Source of the DNA: Acidobacteriota bacterium
Lineage (GTDB): Bacteria > Acidobacteriota > Blastocatellia > Pyrinomonadales > Pyrinomonadaceae
DNA: 22,002 bases
Assembly (NCBI GenBank): GCA_024640445.1
Contig: JAHEEZ010000027.1
Coordinates: 1 to 22,002, forward strand
Direction of reading: 5' to 3'
Of the stretch, positions 1-5,477 are shown one piece after another. Made by a program: the position numbers and the translations under genes. The notes beneath the pieces were generated by a model that made no database searches, was not told where the DNA came from, and saw nothing but the letters and a program-made list of their open reading frames with translations. The stretch's first letter is position 1. Each line of letters starts with the position of its first letter.

Positions 1-612
1 GAGAGCGAGATCGATTTCGTGCTCGAGACCTGTTCAGACTATCTTTCGCGGAAGCCCACACGGAAGGACATCAGGAGCGTATTTGCGGGGATCCGTCCGC
101 TCGTCGCATCTGCGGAAGGAGTGGCGACGTCGAAGCTCTCTCGCGAACATCATATCGAGGTTGCCGGAAATGTCGTCACCGTCACTGGCGGCAAGTGGAC
201 GACCTACAGAAAGATGGCAGAGGAATCAGTTAACGCCGCGGTAGGAGCGGGAGGTCTTTCGGCCGGAGTAAGCCGGACCAAAGAGCTTGTTGTCGAAGAT
301 GAGAGGGCTAAAGGTGTCGCAAAGCTGATGAGCGGAGACGAGCATCTTGCAAAGCGGCTATCCACCCAATTTGATTACACATTGGCGGACGCGGTGTACG
401 CGATCCGGTCCGAAATGGCGAGGACGATAGACGACGTGCTCTCGCGCCGCACGCGCATACTCTACACAGACGCGGCAGAGGCGATCCGCGCGGCTCCCTA
501 TGTCGCCGATCTAATGGCAAGCGAACTTGGATGGGATCAGGAGAGGAAAGCGCTGGAACTGGCGGAGTTTCTCAATCTTGCCGCGAACTATTTGCCGGAC
601 TCGTCAGAATAG
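1..612 (+). CDS. glpD: Glycerol-3-phosphate dehydrogenase, C-terminal part (5' truncated by window edge)
   Basis: The frame is open from base 1, so the true start lies upstream; about 203 residues are visible. The family (FAD-dependent GlpD/GlpA) oxidises sn-glycerol-3-phosphate to dihydroxyacetone phosphate at the membrane and passes electrons to quinone. Seen near the start of the fragment is FAGIRPLV, followed by SREHHIEV and VTGGKWTTYRKMAE; these are the substrate- and FAD-contacting signatures of the GlpD C-terminal half. The last ~120 residues correspond to the helical DAO_C domain (RSEMARTIDDVLSRRTR). A GTG near base 19 is internal and not a real start. The gene ends in TAG and its last 25 bases overlap the 3' end of the convergent PPOX-family gene. 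Family assignment is firm; GlpD rather than anaerobic GlpA is the likelier choice because of the C-terminal helical domain. Confidence 0.9.
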   Translation, partial: ESEIDFVLETCSDYLSRKPTRKDIRSVFAGIRPLVASAEGVATSKLSREHHIEVAGNVVTVTGGKWTTYRKMAEESVNAAVGAGGLSAGVSRTKELVVEDERAKGVAKLMSGDEHLAKRLSTQFDYTLADAVYAIRSEMARTIDDVLSRRTRILYTDAAEAIRAAPYVADLMASELGWDQERKALELAEFLNLAANYLPDSSE

Positions 613-1253
613 AGATGTCTGATGTATTCCGGTATCTCGATGCCTTCGCCGAGCTTCGTGTCGGCGACCGGGGATCCGTACGATGTCTCGATCGGCAGAA
701 CGCCGGCCCAGACCGGCAGATCGTAATCCCTCGCGTCGTCTTTCGGATCTCCTTCGCGGATCTTTGCAGCAGCTTCTTCGATCTCTATCGCTATCACTGT
801 CGTGACATTGAGTTCTTTCTTCGTCGGCTCGCGGACGTCGTCCCATCTGCCGCGCAGCACGTTTTCCGAGATGAGTTTGAGCGCCGTCAATTTGTCGTCA
901 TCGCCCTCGATAACCAGACCGGTCCCGAACGCGGTAACCGAACGATAGTTCATCGAGTGATGGAACGCGGACCTGGCAAGAACTATCCCGTCATTGAGCG
1001 TGACCGTAACACACGCCCTTATCCCTTCCGACAGACTTGTCAGCATGCGGCTCACGGATGAACCGTGGACATAGATCGTGTCGCCGGCGCGGCCGTATAG
1101 CGTGGGAATGACGAATGGTTGGCCTTCGACGACGAAGCCGAGATGGCAAAGAGATGCGGCGTCCAGAATGGCGTGCACGGTGTCGCGGTCGTATCTTCCG
1201 CGTTCCGCTCGCCGCCGGACGATGTTACGTTCTGATTTCGGAAAGTCGCTCAA
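588..1253 (-). CDS. Pyridoxamine 5'-phosphate oxidase family (flavin-nucleotide-binding) protein
   Basis: A 221-residue protein of the FMN-binding split-barrel fold resembling the COG3467/NimA-like group. Seen: an N-terminal segment (RRRAERGRYDRDTVHAILD) typical of this group, then LGFVVEGQPFVIPTLYGR, IYVHGSSVSRML and VCVTVTL-like strands, and HHSMNYRSVTAFGTG, which in relatives lie around the flavin. Family members bind FMN or a related flavin cofactor and reduce or bind small substrates; the actual substrate here cannot be told, and it is not the PdxH biosynthetic enzyme. The start is TTG at 1253, chosen because a GGGAG ribosome site lies 9 bases upstream and no ATG is better placed. A sigma70-like promoter lies at 1287-1316. 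It converges on glpD and overlaps it by 25 bp, so the two genes share coding DNA at their 3' ends. Confidence 0.85.
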   Translation of the reverse strand: MSDFPKSERNIVRRRAERGRYDRDTVHAILDAASLCHLGFVVEGQPFVIPTLYGRAGDTIYVHGSSVSRMLTSLSEGIRACVTVTLNDGIVLARSAFHHSMNYRSVTAFGTGLVIEGDDDKLTALKLISENVLRGRWDDVREPTKKELNVTTVIAIEIEEAAAKIREGDPKDDARDYDLPVWAGVLPIETSYGSPVADTKLGEGIEIPEYIRHLYSDESGK

Positions 1254-1286
1254 ATCTTGTTTCTCCCTGAAAAGCTGAATTGATCG

Positions 1287-1316
1287 ATATTAGATCGTCT
1301 GTTGTCCGGGCAACAA
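1287..1316 (-). promoter_or_regulatory. Putative sigma70 promoter of the PPOX-family gene
   Basis: On the minus strand a TTGTTG box and a TAATAT box are separated by 18 bases. The -10 box is about 34 bases upstream of the TTG start and leaves room for the GGGAG ribosome site. Inferred from box similarity and position only. Confidence 0.4.
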
Positions 1317-1547
1317 GCCGTTAATCGAGTCGGCGGGCAATTGCCGGAACTAATGAGGCCCCCGGTACGGTTGGGTCTTCTTTATGACCGCAGCCGCAGA
1401 GGAACCGCAGCCAGAATAGGCGAGTACCAAAATACTGAACAACTACTTGGACGACAGGACCAGTTGCGACCTCGACTTCCTGCTTCTTGCGGGCACTAGT
1501 TGCGCGGGTGTGAATGCTTGAGTTCTTGTTCCTATCGGGGCATGCAT
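1317..1547. other. Non-coding gap between the PPOX-family gene and galU
   Basis: Apart from the promoter above, this stretch holds no convincing gene on either strand; the short open frames lack ribosome sites and recognisable protein character. A weak inverted repeat (TGAATGC at 1511-1517 with GCATTCA at 1544-1550) surrounds the end of galU. It has a 26-base loop and no T-tract, so it is not called a terminator. Confidence 0.5.
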
Positions 1548-2420
1548 TCAGGAAAGATCCAGCGATCTGAGGTATTCCCGGAAATCAGCTCCAAGGTCGT
1601 CCCGCTTCAGAGCGAATTCCACCGTAGCGATCAGAAATCCGAGCTTGTCGCCGGCATCGTGACGCGTGCCGTCCAGTTTGACCGCGTAGAGCGGGCGTTC
1701 TTCCAGGAGATCCCGCATAGCATCCGTGATCTGGATCTCGCCGCCGGCGCCTTTCCGCGTGTTCTCGATGGCTGGAAAGATGTCGGGTGTAAGGATGTAT
1801 TGGCCAACTATCGCCAGATCAGAGGGCGCATCTTCGTACGAGGGCTTCTCGACCATGTCTCTGACACGGTAGATGTTCGGTTCAACCTCTTCCGCGTCGA
1901 TCACCCCGAACCGCGAGATCGCCTCGCCCTCGACCTGCATCGTCGCGACGACCGGTGCGTCGTATTTCTCGTAAACGTCTATCAGCTGTTTCAGGGCGGG
2001 CGTTTCGGTATCCATGACATCATCGGCAAGGAGTACGGCAAAGGCCTCGCTGGGAGAAAAATCTGAAGCCTGAAGGATCGCGTGCCCCAGTCCGAGAGCC
2101 TGTTTTTGTCGCGTGTAGGAGATCTTCGCGATCTCCGAGATGCCGCGCACCATTTCAAACAGATCCATCTTGTTTCTTTCTTTGAGCAATTGTTCAAGCT
2201 CAAAAGAGATGTCAAAATGATTCTCAATAGGCGCTTTGTCACGACCCGTAACGATCAGGATCGATTCGATGCCTGACGCGACGGCCTCTTCGACCGAATA
2301 CTGGATAAGAGGTTTATCGACCAGCGGAAGCATCTCCTTGGGGGATGCCTTGGTAGCTGGAAGGAAACGGGTTCCTAGTCCGGCCGCTGGAAATACAGCC
2401 TTTCGGATCTTGTTTGGCAT
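1548..2420 (-). CDS. galU: UTP--glucose-1-phosphate uridylyltransferase
   Basis: The enzyme makes UDP-glucose from UTP and glucose-1-phosphate, feeding cell-surface glycan synthesis. The 290-residue product starts MPNKIRKAVF and has the nucleotidyltransferase signature AGLGTRFLPATKASPKEMLP at about residues 13-32, VDKPLIQY, a GLGHAI motif, the metal-binding LLADDV, MVEKP and the late GGEIQITDA motif. All are diagnostic of bacterial GalU. The frame stays open for 42 more codons upstream (to 2546), but that extension would run almost to the divergent serS start and has no family resemblance. The ATG at 2420 gives the usual family length and has an AGAAG-type ribosome site. It is divergent from serS with 131 bases between the starts. 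Confidence 0.95.
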   Translation of the reverse strand: MPNKIRKAVFPAAGLGTRFLPATKASPKEMLPLVDKPLIQYSVEEAVASGIESILIVTGRDKAPIENHFDISFELEQLLKERNKMDLFEMVRGISEIAKISYTRQKQALGLGHAILQASDFSPSEAFAVLLADDVMDTETPALKQLIDVYEKYDAPVVATMQVEGEAISRFGVIDAEEVEPNIYRVRDMVEKPSYEDAPSDLAIVGQYILTPDIFPAIENTRKGAGGEIQITDAMRDLLEERPLYAVKLDGTRHDAGDKLGFLIATVEFALKRDDLGADFREYLRSLDLS

Positions 2421-2551
2421 AATCTTCTTGAAGGCAGACCGCCGGTCCGCGAATGGAAAAGTGTAGTAGATTTTGCGGTTGCTGACAAACGATTGATCCG
2501 GAGCCGCACGGCCGAAAGTCATATCAAATATCTTATTAGAGAACACCGATT

Positions 2552-3838
2552 ATGCTTGATCTTAATTTTGTAAGAGAGAATCTTGAGACCGTCAGGGAAG
2601 CGCTGAACAAGCGTCATTTCCCCGCCGATGTGCTGGACGATTTTGCCGAACTCGACACGGAGCGCAGGGAAGTGATCGGCGAATCGGACCTCGTGAACCG
2701 CCAACGCAACGAAGCCAGCCGAGAGATCGGCGGTCTGATGCAGGAAGGCAAACGCGGTGAGGCAGAGGAAAAGAAGGCTGAGGTCGCCGGCCTCAAGGAA
2801 AGGCAATCCGAACTTGAAGAGCGTCGAAAGGACGTCGAGACGAGGATGAGCGATCTGTTGGCAGGGCTTCCGAATATGCCCGCTGAAGACGTCCCGCTCG
2901 GCGTCGATGAATCCGACAATGTCGAGGTAAGGAAATGGGGAGAGCCGGCGAATTTCGAATTCGAGCCAAAGGACCACGTAGATATTGGAGAGGGCCTTGG
3001 AATACTCGATCTTGAACGGGCGGCGAAGATCGCGGGTTCGCGCTTCGCGATCCTCAATGGTGCGGGCGCGCGTTTGGAAAGGGCGCTTGTCAATTTCATG
3101 CTGGAGGTCCATACGACGCAGCACGGCTACACGGAGACGTTTCCGCCGTTCCTTGTGAATCGCACGACATTGTTCGGTACCGGCCAGCTTCCAAAGTTCG
3201 AGGAAGACCTATTTCAAACGACCGACGAGCGCGGATTTGCCCTCATACCGACGGCCGAAGTTCCTGTGACTAATTATTACGGAGGCGAGATACTGGACGC
3301 GAAAGACCTTCCCGTGAAGTTCACCGCTTACACGCCGTGCTTTCGGAGCGAGGCGGGGAGCTATGGAAAAGACACCCGGGGCCTCATTCGTCAGCACCAG
3401 TTCGAGAAGGTCGAGCTCGTAAAGATCTCTCTGCCTGAGGCGTCCTGGGACGAGCACGAGAAACTGACCGCCGACGCCGAGAAGATACTTCAAATGCTTG
3501 AGCTTCCTTACCGGACGGTCGTCCTTTCGACCGGCGACCTTGGATTCGGTGCGGCGAAGACCTATGACATCGAGGTCTGGCTGCCGTCGCAGAACACCTA
3601 TCGCGAGATCTCGAGCTGTTCGAACTGTCTGGATTTCCAGGCGCGGCGGATGAACCTCAGGTTCAGGCGCGCGGGCGGCGAGAAGCCGGAGTTCGCTCAC
3701 ACGCTCAACGGATCGGGCCTCGCAGTCGGGAGAACCTGGCTCGCGATCCTTGAGAACTACCAGCAGGAAGACGGCAGTGTAGTGATTCCGGAGGTCCTTC
3801 GGTCGCATATGGGCGGGCTTGAGAGGATCGAGGGGTAA
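2552..3838 (+). CDS. serS: Seryl-tRNA synthetase
   Basis: A class II aminoacyl-tRNA synthetase that charges tRNA-Ser (and tRNA-Sec) with serine in the cytoplasm. The 428-residue length is normal. Residues 1-105 form the charged N-terminal helical hairpin that contacts the long variable arm of tRNA-Ser. The catalytic core follows: motif 1 around residues 175-202, the serine-binding TAEVP (about 234-238), motif 2 with FRSEAGSYGKDTRG (264-277) and QHQFEKVE, and motif 3 with LNGSGLAVGRTW near residues 385-396. The ISSCSNCLDFQARR segment is also typical. The start ATG at 2552 begins with the family-typical MLDLNFVREN; the ribosome site is weak. The gene ends 10 bases before the first REP-type palindrome, which may serve as its transcript end. 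Confidence 0.97.
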   Translation: MLDLNFVRENLETVREALNKRHFPADVLDDFAELDTERREVIGESDLVNRQRNEASREIGGLMQEGKRGEAEEKKAEVAGLKERQSELEERRKDVETRMSDLLAGLPNMPAEDVPLGVDESDNVEVRKWGEPANFEFEPKDHVDIGEGLGILDLERAAKIAGSRFAILNGAGARLERALVNFMLEVHTTQHGYTETFPPFLVNRTTLFGTGQLPKFEEDLFQTTDERGFALIPTAEVPVTNYYGGEILDAKDLPVKFTAYTPCFRSEAGSYGKDTRGLIRQHQFEKVELVKISLPEASWDEHEKLTADAEKILQMLELPYRTVVLSTGDLGFGAAKTYDIEVWLPSQNTYREISSCSNCLDFQARRMNLRFRRAGGEKPEFAHTLNGSGLAVGRTWLAILENYQQEDGSVVIPEVLRSHMGGLERIEG

Positions 3839-3848
3839 GCTCTCTGCA

Positions 3849-3905
3849 CGTGCCGAAGGCACGCCGGAAGGTAGCCCGGGGTGAAGCGAAGCGAAACCCC
3901 GGGTT
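3849..3905 (-). repeat. REP-type palindromic unit, left of the transposase, inverted orientation
   Basis: Two adjacent hairpins are seen: CGTGCC-GAA-GGCACG (3849-3863), and CCCGGGGT (3875-3882) pairing with ACCCCGGG (3896-3903) around a 13-base GA-rich loop. Read on the minus strand this is the same unit as the four copies right of the transposase gene (4527-4822), including the GGGCTACC linker. The small hairpin differs from the right-hand copies at two stem positions, both compensated on the other arm, so the structure and not just the sequence is kept. It lies 10 bases after serS. Confidence 0.85.
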
Positions 3906-3911
3906 AGTAAG

Positions 3912-3952
3912 TAGCATGTGCACGCACTCCGGAGGAGTGCTGCATCGTGCTA
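3912..3952 (-). repeat. Long imperfect hairpin upstream of the transposase gene
   Basis: Nested arms pair: TAGCA (3912-3916) with TGCTA (3948-3952), TGCA (3919-3922) with TGCA (3941-3944), and a perfect core GCACTCC-GGA-GGAGTGC (3924-3940). The minus-strand reading GCAGCACTCC-TCC-GGAGTGC closely matches the hairpin just after the transposase stop codon (4488-4510). The two therefore form an inverted pair around the gene and are candidates for subterminal recognition hairpins. Confidence 0.6.
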
Positions 3953-4040
3953 TCCTTAGAGCAACCTGCACCACCATCCTGTACCACAACAGAATGGCTC
4001 ATCAACCTGCAGGACAAACTCAAATCTAGGAGATCCTCAC

Positions 4041-4487
4041 ATGGCCTCAACTCACCTGAGCCTTCACTACCATATTGTCTTCAGCACAAAGGAGCGGCGT
4101 CCATTCGTTGAGAAGGAATGGAGGATGCGCCTTCATTCATTGATCGCAGGATGTGTTCGAACCGAGGGCGGAAAGCCTCTAGCCGTTGGAGGGATCGCTG
4201 ATCATGTCCATCTGTTGATCGGTCTAAGGTCGACGCACCAACTTGCTTCCGTAGTCAAAGCAGTAAAAGTCGCATCTACTCGTTGGGTTCACAAGACGAC
4301 CGCCAAGAGGACTTTCTGTTGGCAAACTGGGTACGGCGCGTTCACCGTCAGTCCCTCCCAAATACAAGCCGTCCAGCGATACATCGAACGCCAGGAATCG
4401 CACCACTCGAAGATGACTTTCAAGGAAGAGTATCTGAAATTGCTCGAAAGGTCGGGAGTAGTTTACGACGAGCGATTCCTCTGGTGA
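4041..4487 (+). CDS. IS200-like / REP-associated tyrosine transposase (Y1 HUH family)
   Basis: A 148-residue Y1 transposase (HUH endonuclease) of the IS200/IS605 TnpA-RAYT superfamily, which cuts and joins single-stranded DNA at hairpins. Seen: HYHIVFSTKERRPF at the start, the metal-binding HUH-type motif DHVHLLIGL (His55 and His57), FCWQTGYGAFTVS, the catalytic-tyrosine helix VQRYIERQESHH (candidate Tyr114), and the C-terminal VVYDERFLW typical of this group. All key residues are present and the length is full, so it is probably functional. An AGGAG site at 4028-4032 lies 8 bases before the ATG. It stands alone, with no tnpB, between inverted REP-type palindromes, which is the arrangement expected of a RAYT with its REP substrates. 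Whether it moves itself as an insertion sequence or only processes REPs cannot be told from one copy. Confidence 0.9.
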   Translation: MASTHLSLHYHIVFSTKERRPFVEKEWRMRLHSLIAGCVRTEGGKPLAVGGIADHVHLLIGLRSTHQLASVVKAVKVASTRWVHKTTAKRTFCWQTGYGAFTVSPSQIQAVQRYIERQESHHSKMTFKEEYLKLLERSGVVYDERFLW

Positions 4488-4510
4488 GCAGCACCCCTCC
4501 GGGGTGCTGC
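4488..4510 (+). repeat. Perfect hairpin directly after the transposase stop codon
   Basis: GCAGCACCCC and GGGGTGCTGC form a 10-bp perfect stem with a three-base TCC loop, beginning at the base after the TGA. There is no T-tract, so it is not a standard intrinsic terminator, though it may slow polymerase or protect the mRNA end. It mirrors the hairpin at 3912-3952 in inverted orientation. Confidence 0.75.
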
Positions 4511-4526
4511 AACAATCTACGCTGTA

Positions 4527-4822
4527 ACCCCGGGGTTTCGCTGCGCTTCACCCCGGGCTACCATCCACCACGCCTCCGGCGTGGCCATTCTGATCGCTTC
4601 AACCCCGGGGTTCCGCCTTCGGCTCCACCCCGGGCTACCATCCGACACGCCTTCGGCGTGGGAACATGTTGAGCGGCTTTACCCGGGGTTCCGCCTTCGG
4701 CTCCACCCCGGGCTACCATCCGACACGCCTTCGGCGTGGGAACATGTTGAGCGCCTTTACCCGGGGTTTCGCCTTCGGCTCCACCCCGGGCTACCATCCG
4801 GCACGCCTTCGGCGTGGGAACA
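4527..4822 (+). repeat. Tandem array of four REP-type units (75-78 bp period)
   Basis: Units begin near 4527, 4602, 4680 and 4758. Each contains a large hairpin (CCCGGGGT pairing with ACCCCGGG, with an inner GCC-TTC-GGC in the last three units), the linker GGGCTACCATCC, a small hairpin (CACGCC-TTC-GGCGTG) and an AT-richer spacer containing AACATGTTGAGCG. Units two and three differ at about three of 78 positions, so they are a recent tandem duplication. The first unit is diverged, with a TCC loop and a different spacer; the fourth lacks the full spacer. All point the same way, opposite to the single unit left of the transposase gene. GC-rich hairpins here would also shield mazEF from read-through. 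Confidence 0.9.
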
Positions 4823-4825
4823 GGA

Positions 4826-4854
4826 TTGACTTACACTCAGAATGTAATTACATT
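4826..4854 (+). promoter_or_regulatory. Putative mazEF promoter
   Basis: TTGACT (4826-4831) and TACATT (4849-4854) are separated by exactly 17 bases, immediately after the last REP unit. A transcript would start around 4861, right at the mazE ATG (4862), and no ribosome site exists upstream of that ATG. This suggests a leaderless mRNA. The -10 box is part of the palindrome at 4841-4854. Confidence 0.6.
4841..4854. promoter_or_regulatory. Palindromic operator candidate for MazE/MazEF autoregulation
   Basis: AATGTAATTACATT is a perfect 14-bp palindrome covering the -10 region of the mazEF promoter. Toxin-antitoxin operons of this type are commonly repressed by the antitoxin's AbrB-fold domain binding a palindrome at the promoter. 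That role here is inferred from position. Confidence 0.6.
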
Positions 4855-4861
4855 GTAACCA

Positions 4862-5116
4862 ATGAAAGCGAAGATCGTACGAATTGGCAACTCTCAGGGA
4901 GTCCGGATTCCCAAAATAATGCTCAATGACAGCCGCCTTGAAGAGGATGTCGAGATCGAGATCTGCAATGAAGGGATTCTGATCCGCCCCGCCAAGAATC
5001 CAAGGCAGAACTGGGAGGCGGCATTCCGCGAAATGGCGGACGAGGACGCCGATGAACTGATGATCGACGACCGCGAGGCGACAACCGAATTTGAACAGGA
5101 GTCGTGGAGATGGTGA
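4862..5116 (+). CDS. mazE: MazE-type antitoxin (AbrB/SpoVT DNA-binding fold)
   Basis: An 84-residue protein. Residues 1-45 form the swapped-hairpin AbrB/MazE domain: MKAKIVRIGNSQGVRIPK is a textbook MazE start, followed by EEDVEIEICNEGILIRPAK. The C-terminal half is acidic (MADEDADELMIDDREATTEFEQE) and ends in SWRW, as expected of the disordered antitoxin tail that threads into the toxin dimer. Its job is to neutralise the MazF-type RNase and, with it, repress the operon. It begins with ATG at 4862, one base after the predicted transcription start and without a ribosome site. The last bases overlap the mazF start by 7 bp, so translation is probably coupled. Confidence 0.9.
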   Translation: MKAKIVRIGNSQGVRIPKIMLNDSRLEEDVEIEICNEGILIRPAKNPRQNWEAAFREMADEDADELMIDDREATTEFEQESWRW

Positions 5117-5430
5117 AACGGTTCGAGATCTATCTGCTCAACCTTGACCCGGTCGTCTCGGGCGACCCCAGGGCGAGCCGTCCCTGCGTCGTGATCTCGC
5201 CTGACGAGATGAACAGGAATCTCTCCTCCGTTATAGTCGCGCCTCTTTCTTCCGCTGAAAAGAAATATCCCACCCGGGTTCAGTTCGAATTCCTCGACAA
5301 GAAGAGGGCGGTCGTGCTGGACCAGATCAGGACCGTGGAAAAGGAGCGTTTGTTCAAAAAGATCGGCGACGTTTCGAGCTCCGCGAAAGACCGGGCCATC
5401 TCCGTACTTGCGGAGATGTTCGCCGAATAA
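5110..5430 (+). CDS. mazF: MazF/PemK-type toxin, sequence-specific endoribonuclease
   Basis: A 106-residue toxin of the MazF/PemK family, which cleaves mRNA at short motifs and stops growth when the antitoxin is lost. Seen: FEIYLLNLDP at the start, the conserved RP in RASRPCVVIS (candidate catalytic Arg24), SSVIVAPLSS, YPTRVQFEF and VVLDQIRTVEKERL. In relatives the position after the APL/APM motif is usually threonine (catalytic Thr); here it is serine (Ser47), a conservative change that may or may not alter activity. The ATG at 5110 is chosen because AGGAG (5097-5101) lies 8 bases upstream; the in-frame GTG at 5104 would be too close to it. It follows mazE with a 7-bp overlap and converges on sppA. 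Confidence 0.9.
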   Translation: MVKRFEIYLLNLDPVVSGDPRASRPCVVISPDEMNRNLSSVIVAPLSSAEKKYPTRVQFEFLDKKRAVVLDQIRTVEKERLFKKIGDVSSSAKDRAISVLAEMFAE

Positions 5431-5454
5431 AAAAGCGGGCGCCGAAACGCCCGC
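5426..5454 (-). terminator. Intrinsic terminator of sppA
   Basis: The 7-bp stem GCGGGCG (5435-5441) / CGCCCGC (5448-5454) with a CCGAAA loop is preceded on the + strand by a run of six A. On the minus strand it is therefore a hairpin followed by TTTTTT, ending sppA 24 bases after its stop codon. The T-tract overlaps the mazF stop codon. On the + strand no T-tract follows, so mazEF would rely on the hairpin alone. Confidence 0.8.
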
Positions 5455-5477
5455 CGAAAGTAAACAGGAACAAGTTC

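Noticed and set aside
531..1061. 176-codon + strand frame opposite the PPOX-family gene
   Set aside because: Antisense to a gene with clear family motifs and its own promoter and ribosome site.
2421..2546. 42-codon N-terminal extension of galU
   Set aside because: It has no resemblance to GalU, would nearly abut the divergent serS start, and the start at 2420 gives the normal length.
4527..4822. CRISPR array
   Set aside because: The units are contiguous tandem copies with near-identical spacers; there are no unique spacers and no cas genes.
4558..4829. Open frames on both strands in the REP array, giving repeated peptides
   Set aside because: The repeat period (78 bases) is a multiple of three, so any frame without a stop stays open; the palindromic units explain the pattern better than coding.
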